Origin: Streptomyces sp. NBC_01237
Lineage (GTDB): Bacteria > Actinomycetota > Actinomycetes > Streptomycetales > Streptomycetaceae
Reading direction: 5' to 3'
Length of the DNA stretch: 64,000 nucleotides
Assembly (NCBI RefSeq): GCF_035917275.1
Contig: NZ_CP108508.1
Span: 1,178,001 to 1,242,000 of the forward strand
In this document: in pieces, positions 24,969 through 33,836 of the stretch
Position numbering within the stretch: position 1 is the first letter of the stretch
Layout of the letters: each line of letters opens with the position of its first letter
Position numbers and translations under genes: made by a program
The notes under the pieces: generated by a model
Told to the model about the DNA's origin: nothing
Database searches by the model: none
The model's input: the letters and a program-made list of their open reading frames with translations, nothing else

Positions 24969-25562
24969 ATGACCGAGATCGTCCCCGTGTCCGGCCCCGA
25001 ACTGGTCACGTACGCCGATGAGCTGGCCGCCCTCCTGGTGGAGACCGTCGAGGAGGGGTCGTCGGTGGGCTTCCTCGCCCCGCTGGACCGTGAGGTCGCC
25101 GCCGCCTGGTGGCGCGAGCGGGCCGCGGCGGTCGACGCGGGCGGCCTCGGCGTCTGGATCGCCCGCGACGGGGAGCGGGTGGCGGGCACCATCGGTCTGG
25201 TCCGGGCTCCGCTGCCGAACGCGCGGCACCGCGCGGAGGTCGCCAAACTGATGGTCCGCCCCACCGCACGCGGCCGGGGCGTCGGCCGGTCGCTGCTGGC
25301 CGCGGTCGAGGAGTGGGCGGCCGGCTCCGGGGTGACGCTGCTGATCCTGGACACGGAGACGGGGAGCCCCGCCGAGCGGCTCTACCGCGCGGCGGGCTGG
25401 ACCGCGTGCGGGACGGTTCCGGCGTACGCCGGTGACCCGGCGGGCGTGTTGAAGCCGACCACCTTCTACTACAAGGAGGTCGGCTCCGCCGCGCCCGGCC
25501 GACCGGCGGGAGCGACCGGCCGGGCGACGGATCAGGCCGCGAGCCCGTCGACGTCCTTGTAG
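24969..25562 (+). CDS. GNAT-family N-acetyltransferase
   Basis: A 197-residue acetyl-CoA-dependent acyltransferase. The GNAT core is plain: VAGTIGLVRA, then AEVAKLMVRPTARGRGVGRSLL (motif A, RxxGxG/A pyrophosphate loop) near 95-115, and LYRAAGWTACG near 148. The substrate is unknown. ATG 24969 has AAAGGA 9 nt upstream; a GTG at 24951 overlapping the previous stop would add six residues. It shares an operon with the XRE-cupin regulator, which may control it. Its 3' end overlaps the convergent amidohydrolase gene by 31 bp, and the last 25 residues (Ala/Gly/Arg/Ser-rich) look non-conserved. Confidence 0.85.
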   Translation: MTEIVPVSGPELVTYADELAALLVETVEEGSSVGFLAPLDREVAAAWWRERAAAVDAGGLGVWIARDGERVAGTIGLVRAPLPNARHRAEVAKLMVRPTARGRGVGRSLLAAVEEWAAGSGVTLLILDTETGSPAERLYRAAGWTACGTVPAYAGDPAGVLKPTTFYYKEVGSAAPGRPAGATGRATDQAASPSTSL

Positions 25563-26782
25563 GCGACACCGTCCTTCATCACGAGCAGGATGTTCTCGGG
25601 CCTGCCCAGTGCGTGGATGTCGGTCAGCGGGTTGCCGCGGGCGATGACGACATCGGCGCGCTTGCCGGGTTCCAGGGTGCCGATCTCATGGGCGAGGCCG
25701 AGGAGTTCGGCGGCTTCGCTCGTGCCCGCGCGCAGGGCGCCCATGGGGGTCATCCCGCAGTCCACGAGATGGCCGAGCTCCCGCAGGTTGGTGCCGTGCT
25801 CGGCGATGCCGCAGTCGGTTCCCATGGCCACCCGCACACCGCGTTCGATGGCGTGCGGGATGTGGGTGCGGGCGACCTCCTGCCAGTGCCTCTTCTTCGC
25901 GTACGCCCAGGGCGCCGCCTTCTTCGGGTCCGGGTCGGTGTTGGCCGTGGTGAGGGTCGGGACGAGGAAGGTGCCGCGCTCCAGCATCAGATCGATGGCC
26001 TCGTCGTCGATCTCGTAACCGTGCTCGATGCTGGCGACCCCGCCGCGCACGGCGTTGAGGATGCCGCCCCGGCCCTGTGCGTGGGCGGCGACCTTCTTGC
26101 CCCGGTGTCCGGCCGCGATCTCGGTGATCGTACGGATCTCGTCCTCCAGGAATCCGTCGTCGTCCGGCTGGTCGGTGGGGCTCCACACTCCCCCGGTCGC
26201 GGCGACCTTGACACAGTCGGCGCCCTGGCGCAGCACCCCGCGTACGGCCTTGCGGCACTCCGCGGGTCCGTCGGCGAGGCGGCCCATGGTGCTGTCCACC
26301 GCGCCGTCGTTGTCGGCGGCACGGAAGTCGCCGTGGCCGCCGGTCGGGCTGAGCATGGCGACGGCGATCAGCAGCCGGGGGCCGACCAGGAGTCCCGATT
26401 CGACGGCGTGCCGGTGCCCGGCGTCGGCTCCGCCGAGGTCACGGGCCGTGGTGACACCCGCTTCCAGGGTCTGCTTCATCCGGGGCGCCGCCAGGAACGT
26501 GAGGAGGCTGCGCGGCATGGTCGCGATCTCCGCGTGGCTCATCGCGGTGCCCGGGGCGGCCATATGGACGTGGCAGTCGATGAAGCCGGGCAGGATCGTG
26601 TCGCCCCGCACGTCGATCCGGCGGGTGTGATCGGGGAGTCCGGGGTGCTCGGCGGACGGTCCCGCCCACTGGACGGTCCCGTCCACCACGAGCACCGCGC
26701 CGTCCCGGACCGGTTCGCCCCCGGTGCCGTCGATGAGCAGGCCGTTGTGCAGGAGTACGGGGGTGGTTGCGGGCGCGGGCAT
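25532..26782 (-). CDS. amidohydrolase-superfamily metal-dependent hydrolase
   Basis: A 416-residue TIM-barrel hydrolase of the imidazolonepropionase/Xaa-Pro dipeptidase-like subgroup. The metal-binding pattern is complete: DCHVHM near 70, the Lys of CVKVAATGG near 195, AAHAQG near 236, SIEHGYEID near 255 and GTDCG near 323. The substrate is not predictable; cyclic amides or dipeptides are typical. It is the last gene of an apparent amidase-MFS-amidohydrolase set (52-bp gap to the transporter), suggesting uptake or export coupled to hydrolysis of an amide compound. Confidence 0.85.
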   Translation of the reverse strand: MPAPATTPVLLHNGLLIDGTGGEPVRDGAVLVVDGTVQWAGPSAEHPGLPDHTRRIDVRGDTILPGFIDCHVHMAAPGTAMSHAEIATMPRSLLTFLAAPRMKQTLEAGVTTARDLGGADAGHRHAVESGLLVGPRLLIAVAMLSPTGGHGDFRAADNDGAVDSTMGRLADGPAECRKAVRGVLRQGADCVKVAATGGVWSPTDQPDDDGFLEDEIRTITEIAAGHRGKKVAAHAQGRGGILNAVRGGVASIEHGYEIDDEAIDLMLERGTFLVPTLTTANTDPDPKKAAPWAYAKKRHWQEVARTHIPHAIERGVRVAMGTDCGIAEHGTNLRELGHLVDCGMTPMGALRAGTSEAAELLGLAHEIGTLEPGKRADVVIARGNPLTDIHALGRPENILLVMKDGVAYKDVDGLAA

Positions 26783-26834
26783 GGCACGGTTCCTTCTCTG
26801 GAGGGGGTGGTTGCGGGGTGCGTGCGCGGGGCGC

Positions 26835-28268
26835 TCAGGTGGCCGTGCCCGCGCGGGGCCGGGCCACGACCGAAGCGGCGACGGCGACCAGGGCCGACAC
26901 GGCGGCGCAGCACCACCACACGGTGGTGTAGGCGTCGATGGTCGGGATCTCGGTGCCCTTGAAGGTGATCGCGGTGAGGACGGCGGCGAAGACGGCGCCC
27001 GCGACGGAGCCTCCGACGGTCTTCGCGGTGTTGTAGATGCCGGTGGCGACGGCCGTGCGCTCCTGGGGGCTGGCGTCGACGATCAGTACGGGCATCGCGC
27101 TGAGCGCGAGTCCGATGCCGAGACCCACGACGCCGTTGACGACGACGAACTGCCAGGGCTCGTCATGGGCGGCGATCAGGAAGAGGTACCCGGCCGTCAT
27201 CAGCACCCCGCTGAGCGCCAGGACACCGCGGCCGCCGATGCGCTTGAAGAGCCGCGCGGCGAACAGTGAGGCAACGAAGGCCATCACACCGGAGGGGAGC
27301 ATCAGCCAGGCGATGCCGAGGGCGTCGTATCCGAAGCCGTAGCCCAGCTTCTCGGCGGGCGAGGAGACGAACAGCACGGCGGCGGTCTGGGCGCCGAAGA
27401 GGGCGGTGCCCAGCAGGAAACTCGCCGCGTAGACCGGGAGCAGGGTGCGCCGCACGGTGAGCCGGATGTCGACGATCGGCTCGGCGACCCGGAGCTCGAC
27501 CAGGACCCAGGTCACCAGGGCGAGTGCGGCGACCGTGAACAGGGTCAGCGTCCAGGCGTCGGTCCAGCCCCACTTGGGGCCCTGCGAGATGGCGAGCAGC
27601 AGGGTGGCGAGCCCGACGCTGAGGAGCCCCGCGCCCGCCCAGTCGACCTTGCCCCGGGCGCGGACGGTGGACTCGGGGACGAGGAAGAAGACCACGGCAG
27701 CGCACACGGCGGTGGCGGCGGCGGGGATCCACAGGACGCCGTGCACGGAGGAGATGACCTCGCGCAGCAGCCCGGCGATGACCATGCCCGCGCTGGCGCC
27801 GAAGGTGAGCGAGCCGACCAGCATGGCGATGGCGCTGCGGCTGCCGGCCGCGTCGAGCCGGTCGCGGACCAGGCCGATCTCCAGCGGGAGAAGGGCGGCG
27901 AGGGGGCCCTGGAGGACCCGGCCGACGAGGAGCACCTCGAAGGAGGGTGACCAGGCCACGAGGACGGAGCCGACGGCGAGGCAGAGAACGGCGATGCGGA
28001 GCAGCCTCCGGTGGCCGTACATGTCGCCGAGGCGTCCGAAGACCGGTACGGAGACGGCCGCGGCGAGCAGTTGCGCGGCATTGACCCAGTTGAGGTCACC
28101 CGCGCCGACGTTCAGGACGGCGCCGAGCTCCGGCAGGAGCGTCGGCATCATTCCTTGGATGATGCCGCTGGTCAGTTCGACGAAGACGAGGAATCCGACG
28201 ACGGCGGCGACTCTCGGACCGTCGAGGCCGGGCGCGCCGGTGCCCTTGACGGGCTGGATACGCGACAT
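26835..28268 (-). CDS. MFS transporter, DHA2-like (14 TM type)
   Basis: A 477-residue integral membrane protein with about 14 hydrophobic segments. MFS motif A is GRLGDMYGHRRLLR near 75, motif B is GRVLQGPLAALLPLEIG, and a motif C-like stretch is LTFGASAGMVIAG. ATG 28268 is preceded by GGAG with 5 nt spacing; an upstream frame-open GTG at 28295 lacks this. The gene lies between an amidase and an amidohydrolase gene, both co-oriented, so its substrate is probably the compound or product they handle. Confidence 0.88.
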   Translation of the reverse strand: MSRIQPVKGTGAPGLDGPRVAAVVGFLVFVELTSGIIQGMMPTLLPELGAVLNVGAGDLNWVNAAQLLAAAVSVPVFGRLGDMYGHRRLLRIAVLCLAVGSVLVAWSPSFEVLLVGRVLQGPLAALLPLEIGLVRDRLDAAGSRSAIAMLVGSLTFGASAGMVIAGLLREVISSVHGVLWIPAAATAVCAAVVFFLVPESTVRARGKVDWAGAGLLSVGLATLLLAISQGPKWGWTDAWTLTLFTVAALALVTWVLVELRVAEPIVDIRLTVRRTLLPVYAASFLLGTALFGAQTAAVLFVSSPAEKLGYGFGYDALGIAWLMLPSGVMAFVASLFAARLFKRIGGRGVLALSGVLMTAGYLFLIAAHDEPWQFVVVNGVVGLGIGLALSAMPVLIVDASPQERTAVATGIYNTAKTVGGSVAGAVFAAVLTAITFKGTEIPTIDAYTTVWWCCAAVSALVAVAASVVARPRAGTAT

Positions 28269-28362
28269 GGGTTCTCCACTGGGGAACGGCCGCATCGGGA
28301 CGCGGCGGTTGAGGCAGGAGGTGAAGCGATGGCGGTGGAGCGGGTACGGGGAGGACCCGGCA

Positions 28363-29922
28363 TCAGCCGGCCGGGCGTGTTCCGGCGTTCAGCAGTGCCT
28401 GGGCGACCGCCCGTACGGCGGCCAGATCGGCCGGTCCCGGGGTGATGCCGACGGCGGCCAGGGCGGCCTCGATGCCGGCGGATTCCGGGGCCTGGGCGGG
28501 AGCGGACGGTACGGGGGGCTTCGGGTCGGCCCCGGTGGCGTCCGGGTCCCGGAGCGGGGCGGGCCGGTGCCGGGGGTCGGGCGCGGCCCGGCGCAGATGC
28601 CAGGTGGTGGCGGACTGGAAGGCCTCGCCCGCGGCGAGCAGGGTGCTCTCCGTGTGGGGGCGGCCGGCCAGTTGGAGGGAGAGCGGCAGTCCGGCCGGAT
28701 CGGCGCCCATGGGGAGCGCGAGGGCCGGGAAGCCGGTGGGGTTCCAGACCGCGGTGAGGTTGAGCTCGTCGCCGGGCGCCGCTTCGTGCGCGTAGGTGCG
28801 GGCGGGCGCGGGCCAGGTCGGGGTGGCGACCACATCGACGCCGCCGGGTGAGTCCAGGCGGGCGAGGAGGCGGGCGGTGAGCTGTTCGCGGGTCCGCTGG
28901 GCGCGGAGGTAGAGGTGTGCGGGGAGCACGGCCCCGGCGGCGGCCAGCCTGCGGAATCCGCGCCCGTGTCCCTGCCAGTGGGCGGCGAGGCGTTCGCCGT
29001 GCACGGCGAACGCCTCGGCGAGCATGGTCACGGCGTTCACGGCGAGCAGGGGGCCGAATTCGGGAAGGTCGAACTCCCGTATCTCCGCACCGAGTTCCCG
29101 GAGCTCGCGCAAGGAGCGGTGGAAGGCCGTGCGGCACTCCTCGGTGACGCCCGCCCCCTCGACGAGACCGTACGGGACACCGATGCGGAGACCTCGTACC
29201 CCGGCGACCGGGGCCGTGGGCCTCGGCCGTCCGGTCAGTGCGTCGAGCAGCAGGCCGCAGTCGCGGGCGCTCACGGCCATCGGGCCGAGGACGTCCTGCG
29301 AGGGGCTGAGCGGTACGCAGCCCTCGGCGGGCAGCAGGCCGAAGGTGGTCTTCAGGCCGGTGGTGCCGCACAGGGCGGCCGGGAGCCGGACGCTTCCGGA
29401 GGTGTCGGTCCCGAGGGCGCCGAGGAAGAGCCCCGCGGCGATCCCCGCGCCGTTGCCGGTGCTCGATCCGCCGGTCCAGCGCTCTGGGTCCCACGGGTTG
29501 CGGGGCACCGGGAAGGTGTGGACGGGGTCGGGCCGGCCGATGGCGTACTCGGCCATGGTGGTCTTCCCGAGGACGACCGCCCCGGCGCCGCGGAGCCGGG
29601 CGACGGCGGGCGCGTCCTGGCCGTGCCACCAGCCGGGGTCGTGCACGGGGCTCTGTGCGGTGGAAGGACCCTCGACCGTGGCGAGGTTGTCCTTCACGGC
29701 GAGCGGCAGTCCGTGCAGCGGACCCCGGTCGCCGCTGCGCCGGGCGTCGGCGGCGTCGGCCGCCGCGAGCGCCTGCTCCGGGAAGCGGGTCACGTACACA
29801 CCGAGCAGCGGGTCGAGCCGGTCGGCGTCGCGCAGGGCCGCCTCGACGAGTTCCCGGCTGCCGACGGCACCCGAGCGCAGGCTGTGGACCGCCTCGGTGA
29901 GAGTCGGGAATGGCTGCTGCAC
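28363..29922 (-). CDS. amidase (amidase-signature family)
   Basis: A 519-residue Ser-cisSer-Lys hydrolase of amides. The catalytic Lys is in PLAVKDN (Lys77), the cis-Ser in GGSSTGNGAG (153-154) and the nucleophile in GTDTSGSVRLPAALCGTTGLK (Ser177). This last motif has Ser175 where the usual sequence is DTGGS. A C-terminal extension of about 70 residues is Pro/Ala-rich, then helical. GTG 29922 has GGAGG 8 nt upstream. It heads the amidase-MFS-amidohydrolase set and is divergent from an Lrp/AsnC regulator, the obvious controller. Confidence 0.9.
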   Translation of the reverse strand: MQQPFPTLTEAVHSLRSGAVGSRELVEAALRDADRLDPLLGVYVTRFPEQALAAADAADARRSGDRGPLHGLPLAVKDNLATVEGPSTAQSPVHDPGWWHGQDAPAVARLRGAGAVVLGKTTMAEYAIGRPDPVHTFPVPRNPWDPERWTGGSSTGNGAGIAAGLFLGALGTDTSGSVRLPAALCGTTGLKTTFGLLPAEGCVPLSPSQDVLGPMAVSARDCGLLLDALTGRPRPTAPVAGVRGLRIGVPYGLVEGAGVTEECRTAFHRSLRELRELGAEIREFDLPEFGPLLAVNAVTMLAEAFAVHGERLAAHWQGHGRGFRRLAAAGAVLPAHLYLRAQRTREQLTARLLARLDSPGGVDVVATPTWPAPARTYAHEAAPGDELNLTAVWNPTGFPALALPMGADPAGLPLSLQLAGRPHTESTLLAAGEAFQSATTWHLRRAAPDPRHRPAPLRDPDATGADPKPPVPSAPAQAPESAGIEAALAAVGITPGPADLAAVRAVAQALLNAGTRPAG

Positions 29923-29996
29923 GACGCACCTCCGGACGCTGAAAGTGGCTGGATCTGATGGGGTACGGCGATGCTAGTCTCCGATCAAGAAGCGGC

Positions 29997-30015
29997 CAGG
30001 AATTGCTGATTCCTG
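29997..30015. promoter_or_regulatory. operator-like palindrome between amidase and Lrp/AsnC genes
   Basis: CAGGAAT-TGCTG-ATTCCTG is a perfect 7-bp inverted repeat with a 5-bp spacer in the 151-bp divergent promoter region. Its length and AT-rich core fit an Lrp/AsnC dimer site. Confidence 0.55.
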
Positions 30016-30073
30016 TCACTGCCCAACATCAAATGCAGTAATTTCCCACGACGGCCCAGGATGCGGATCACCG

Positions 30074-31084
30074 ATGACCGAAAATCTGCCCCCGCTCAGC
30101 GAGCTCGATCTGGCACTGATCAACGCCCTCCAGATCAACCCGCGGGCGCCGTGGACCGAGCTGGCCAAGGCCCTGGACGTCGACGCGGCGACGGTGGCGA
30201 GGCGCTGGGAGCGGGTGCGGACGGCCGGGCACGCCTGGGTGACGGCCTATCCGTACGGGGACGCCGGCGGCGGCGCGCTGATCGAGATCGACTGCGCGCC
30301 CGGTCAGGCGGGGGCGGTGGCGGCGATCCTGTCGGCGGACCCGCACGCGGTGACCGTGGAACACGCGGCGGGCGGCCGGGACCTGCTGATCACCGCCATG
30401 GCCACGAGCTTCGGCGCCCTCTCGCGGTACATCGTGGACCGGCTCGGCACCATCCCCGGCATCATCGCGACCCGGGCGCATCTGGTCACCCGCAGTTATA
30501 CGGAGGGCAGCGTCTGGCGGCTGACGAGCCTGAGCCGCTCGCAGCAGGAGGTCCTGGCCGCGTCCCGGCGGGCGGCGGCGGGCAGCTCGAACGAACTTCC
30601 CGAGTACGCCGACCTGGTCACCGCGATCGGGGAGAACGGGCGCATCTCGCTGAGCGAACTCGCCGACCAGCTGGGGATCTCGGTGAACACCGCGAGCCGC
30701 CGGCTCAACCGGCTGCTGGAGTCCGGGAAGCTGGTGCTCCGCTGCGACCTGGCCCGTTCGCTGTCGGGCTCACCGGTCGCCGTGACGTTCTTCGGGACCG
30801 TGGCGGCCGAGCACCTGGACGCGACGGCGCGGGAGCTGGCGAAGCTGCCCGAGATCCGGCAGTGCCTGGGACTTGCCGGGCCGCAGAATCTGATCGCCAC
30901 AGTCTGGGTATCGTCCCTGGTGGACGCCCAAGCCCTGGAGGTACGTCTGGCCGCCGCCCTGCCCCATCTGCGCATCGCCGACCGGGCGGTAGCCCTGCGC
31001 GCGGTCAAGCTGATGGGCAGGCTGCTGGATCCCGAGGGGCGGGCCGTCGGCTTCGTTCCCATGAACCTCTGGGCGTCACAATGA
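30074..31084 (+). CDS. Lrp/AsnC-family regulator with two tandem HTH-RAM units
   Basis: A 336-residue regulator consisting of two AsnC-like halves. The first HTH is at about 8-50 (LDLALINALQINPRAPWTELAKALDV) with a RAM-like domain to about 140; a second HTH near 178-220 (YADLVTAIGENGRISLSELADQLGISVNTASRRLNRLLESG) leads into a second RAM domain. Duplicated AsnC proteins are common in actinomycetes and may bind DNA as pseudo-dimers. ATG 30074 is preceded by GGATCACCG. It is divergent from the amidase gene and overlaps (ATGA) an upstream in-frame start of the peroxidase gene. Confidence 0.88.
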   Translation: MTENLPPLSELDLALINALQINPRAPWTELAKALDVDAATVARRWERVRTAGHAWVTAYPYGDAGGGALIEIDCAPGQAGAVAAILSADPHAVTVEHAAGGRDLLITAMATSFGALSRYIVDRLGTIPGIIATRAHLVTRSYTEGSVWRLTSLSRSQQEVLAASRRAAAGSSNELPEYADLVTAIGENGRISLSELADQLGISVNTASRRLNRLLESGKLVLRCDLARSLSGSPVAVTFFGTVAAEHLDATARELAKLPEIRQCLGLAGPQNLIATVWVSSLVDAQALEVRLAAALPHLRIADRAVALRAVKLMGRLLDPEGRAVGFVPMNLWASQ

Positions 31085-31116
31085 ACACCGACGCATTGGA
31101 CACGAGGAGCGATTCC

Positions 31117-31605
31117 ATGACGCTGCACGACATCCCGCTGCACACCCTCACCGGCGAGCCGACCACCCTGGGCGCCTACAGCGGCCAGGCGCTCCTGCTG
31201 GTGAACGTGGCCTCCAAGTGCGGCCTCACCCCGCAGTACGAGGGCCTGGAGCGGCTCCAGAATCAGTACGGGGACCGCGGCTTCACCGTCCTCGGCGTGC
31301 CCTGCAACCAGTTCGCGGGCCAGGAGCCGGGCAGCGCGGAGGAGATCCAGACCTTCTGCTCGACGACGTACGGGGTCACCTTCCCGCTCCTGGAGAAGCT
31401 CGACGTCAACGGCGAGAGCCGGCACCCGTTGTACGCGGAACTCACGAAGCTCGCGGACGCCGAGGGCGAGGCCGGCGACGTGAAGTGGAACTTCGAGAAG
31501 TTCGTCATCTCACCGGCCGGTGTGCCGGTGGCCCGGATCCGCCCCGGCACCGAGCCGGAGGCACCCGAGGTCGTCGCGGCCATCGAGGCCCAGCTCCCGT
31601 CCTGA
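31117..31605 (+). CDS. glutathione-peroxidase-family thiol peroxidase
   Basis: A 162-residue cytoplasmic peroxidase reducing H2O2 and organic hydroperoxides; in actinomycetes, which lack glutathione, electrons likely come from thioredoxin or mycothiol systems. The peroxidatic Cys is in NVASKCGLTPQYEGL, with GVPCNQFAGQEPGS supplying Gln/Asn and VKWNFEKF the Trp of the active-site tetrad; FCSTTYGV holds a candidate resolving Cys. ATG 31117 has AGGAG 7 nt upstream and gives the usual length. An ATG at 31081 overlapping the regulator stop would add 12 residues. Confidence 0.92.
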   Translation: MTLHDIPLHTLTGEPTTLGAYSGQALLLVNVASKCGLTPQYEGLERLQNQYGDRGFTVLGVPCNQFAGQEPGSAEEIQTFCSTTYGVTFPLLEKLDVNGESRHPLYAELTKLADAEGEAGDVKWNFEKFVISPAGVPVARIRPGTEPEAPEVVAAIEAQLPS

Positions 31606-31611
31606 GCCGAC

Positions 31612-31653
31612 GCCGTGTGCCGCGCGGGAGCGTGTTCCCGCGCGGCACACGGC
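31612..31653. terminator. perfect 18-bp hairpin between convergent gpx and acyl-CoA dehydrogenase
   Basis: An 18-bp perfectly paired stem (arms 31612-31629 and 31636-31653) with a GCGTGT loop lies just past the peroxidase stop. It is probably a bidirectional terminator. Confidence 0.75.
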
Positions 31654-31752
31654 CGGACGCCTCAGGGCCGGCGGCCCCTCCCGACGGGCTCTGCCCCGTC
31701 GCGCCGCCCAGCACGCACGCCCCCTACGGGGCGAACACTGCCGGCCGAGGCA

Positions 31753-32982
31753 CTAGCGGATCGGCATGCCCGACAGGGTCCGCGCGATCACCAGGCGCTG
31801 GATCTCACTGGTGCCCTCGAAGATGGTGTAGATGGCCGCGTCCCGGTGCATCCGCTCCACCGGGTACTCCCGGGTGTACCCGTTGCCGCCGAGGATCTGG
31901 ATCGCCTGGGCGGTGACCTTCTTCGCGGTCTCGCTCGCGTAGAGCTTCGACATGGAGCCCTCGGCAGAGGTGAACGGCTTTCCGGCGGACGCCATCCAGG
32001 AGGCGCGCCAGACCAGCAGCCGGGCCGCGTCGATCTGCGTCCGCATGTCGGCGAGCTGGAAGGCGATGCCCTGGTTGTCGATGATCGGGCGGCCGAACTG
32101 GGTACGGGTCTTCGCGTAGTCGAGGGCGACCTCGTACGCGGCGCGGGCGGTGCCCACGGCCATGGCGCCGACGGCCGGGCGGGACGCCTCGAAGGTGGCC
32201 ATCGCCGCGTTCTTGACGCGCTCGCCGCCACCGGCCCTGGCCCGCTCACGGGCGCGGGCGAGACGCTCGTCGAGCTTCTCCTTGCCACCGAGCAGACAGT
32301 GGCCGGGGACGCGCGCGTCCTCCAGGACCACCTCGGCGGTGTGCGAGGCCCGGATGCCGTGCTTCTTGAACTTCTGGCCCTGCGAGAGACCGGGCGTGCC
32401 CGGCGGCACGATGAACGAGGCGTGGCCCTTGGAGCCGAGCTCCGCGTCGACGACGGCCACGACGACGTGGACGTTGGCTATGCCGCCGTTGGTCGCCCAG
32501 GTCTTCGTACCGTTGAGGACCCACTCGTCCTTGGCCTCGTCGTAGACGGCACGGGTGCGCATCGAGGCGACGTCGGAGCCCGCGTCCGGCTCGGAGGAGC
32601 AGAACGCGGCGACCTTCACATCGTCGGCGTCGCCGTACATCTGCGGGATCCAGGTCCCGATCTGCTCCTCGGTGCCGTTGGCGAGGACGCCGACGGCCGC
32701 CAGGCCCGTACCGACGATCGACAGGGCGATGCCCGCGTCGCCCCAGAAGAGCTCCTCCATGGCCATGGGGATGCCGAGGCCCGTCGGGTCGAAGAACTGC
32801 TGGGCATAGAAGTCGAGGGAGTAGATGCCGATCTTGGCCGCCTCCTGGATGACGGGCCAGGGCGTCTCCTCACGCTCGTCCCACTCCGAAGCGGCCGGAC
32901 GGATCACATCCTCGGCGAAGCCGTGGAGCCAGTCGCGGACCTGCTTCTGGTCGTCGTTGAGATCAAGCGTGAACTCGGCCAT
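31753..32982 (-). CDS. acyl-CoA dehydrogenase
   Basis: A 409-residue FAD enzyme of fatty acyl-CoA or branched-chain catabolism. Signature 1 ([17 protein letters not shown]) is near 130 and the C-terminal helical domain carries [21 protein letters not shown] and [15 protein letters not shown], with the catalytic Glu in FEGTSE. An Arg/Glu-rich helix ([21 protein letters not shown]) near 240 is an insertion relative to short-chain enzymes. ATG 32982 has GGAGGGGAAC immediately upstream. It is divergent from a tetR gene with a shared palindromic operator, so it is probably controlled by an acyl-CoA-responsive TetR. Confidence 0.92.
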   Translation of the reverse strand: MAEFTLDLNDDQKQVRDWLHGFAEDVIRPAASEWDEREETPWPVIQEAAKIGIYSLDFYAQQFFDPTGLGIPMAMEELFWGDAGIALSIVGTGLAAVGVLANGTEEQIGTWIPQMYGDADDVKVAAFCSSEPDAGSDVASMRTRAVYDEAKDEWVLNGTKTWATNGGIANVHVVVAVVDAELGSKGHASFIVPPGTPGLSQGQKFKKHGIRASHTAEVVLEDARVPGHCLLGGKEKLDERLARARERARAGGGERVKNAAMATFEASRPAVGAMAVGTARAAYEVALDYAKTRTQFGRPIIDNQGIAFQLADMRTQIDAARLLVWRASWMASAGKPFTSAEGSMSKLYASETAKKVTAQAIQILGGNGYTREYPVERMHRDAAIYTIFEGTSEIQRLVIARTLSGMPIR

Positions 32983-33023
32983 GTTCCCCTCCATGCACTG
33001 CCGTCAAAAGCGTGCGTTACTTG

Positions 33024-33045
33024 CGGTAACAACAGTCTGTTACCG
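33024..33045. promoter_or_regulatory. TetR-type operator between acyl-CoA dehydrogenase and tetR
   Basis: CGGTAACA-N6-TGTTACCG is a perfect 8-bp inverted repeat, overlapping a second GTTAC-N5-GTAAC repeat at 33016-33030. It lies about 40 bp before the dehydrogenase start in the divergent region, ideal for co-regulation. Confidence 0.7.
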
Positions 33046-33156
33046 GCAAGTAGCCACTGTCAACAGCCAAGATGCCGATCGGCACCCTCCCGGGGCAGGG
33101 TGTTACGTTGCCCCGGCGTGAAGAAACTGCAGGGCAGGGGTGGGGAGAGACACGAC

Positions 33157-33807
33157 ATGGAGACCACGCGACAGGCCGAGCGGCAGCGCAGCGCGGCCGA
33201 ACGCCGCCGCCGCGAGCTGCTGGAGGCCGCGGACCGGGTGGTGCTCAGGGACGGGCCCAAGGCGTCGATGAACGCGATCGCCGCCGAGGCCGGGATCACC
33301 AAGCCCATCCTCTACCGCCACTTCGGGGACAAGGGCGGGCTCTACCGCGCACTCGCCAAGCGGCACACCGACGCGCTGCTGAGCGCGCTGCGCTCGGCGC
33401 TCGACGCACCGGCTGAGCGCCGTGAACGGGTGGAGGCCACGCTCGACACCTACCTCGCCGCGATCGAGGCCCGCCCGCAGGTCTACCGCTTCCTGATGCA
33501 CCCGTCCGACGACGCCGCCCCCTCCCCCGAGCAGGGCTTCGACGTCGGCCGGCACTCCGCGCCGCTGCTGCGCCGCCTCGGCGAGGAGCTCGGCAAGGTC
33601 ATCGCCGAGCGGGTGGACCTGGGCCCGGACAGCGAGCAGATGGCGCGCATCTGGGGCCACGGCATCGTCGGCATGATGCACGCGGCGGGCGACTGGTGGC
33701 TGGGCGACCGGCCCTGCTCCCGCGCGCAGTTGGTGCGCAGCCTGGCCGATCTGCTGTGGGGCAGGCTGGCCGGCGCGGGCGACCGGCCCGGCGGTCCCGG
33801 CTTCTGA
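33157..33807 (+). CDS. TetR-family transcriptional regulator
   Basis: A 216-residue regulator. The N-terminal HTH is LEAADRVVLRDGPKASMNAIAAEAGITKPILYRHFGDKGGLYRAL at about 20-65, followed by a ligand domain (LDTYLAAIEARPQVYRFLMH, IWGHGIVGMMHAAGDWWL) like that of acyl-CoA-responsive TetR proteins. ATG 33157 is favoured (GGGGAG upstream); GTG 33118 is possible and would add 13 basic residues. It is divergent from acyl-CoA dehydrogenase and convergent with def (29 bp between stops). Confidence 0.9.
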   Translation: METTRQAERQRSAAERRRRELLEAADRVVLRDGPKASMNAIAAEAGITKPILYRHFGDKGGLYRALAKRHTDALLSALRSALDAPAERRERVEATLDTYLAAIEARPQVYRFLMHPSDDAAPSPEQGFDVGRHSAPLLRRLGEELGKVIAERVDLGPDSEQMARIWGHGIVGMMHAAGDWWLGDRPCSRAQLVRSLADLLWGRLAGAGDRPGGPGF

Positions 33808-33836
33808 CCCCCCGCCCGGCACCACCGCTCAGCCGC

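Noticed and set aside
28172..30019. 615-codon minus-strand frame over the amidase gene
   Set aside because: Pure Arg/Pro-rich shadow frame; the amidase frame has all catalytic motifs.
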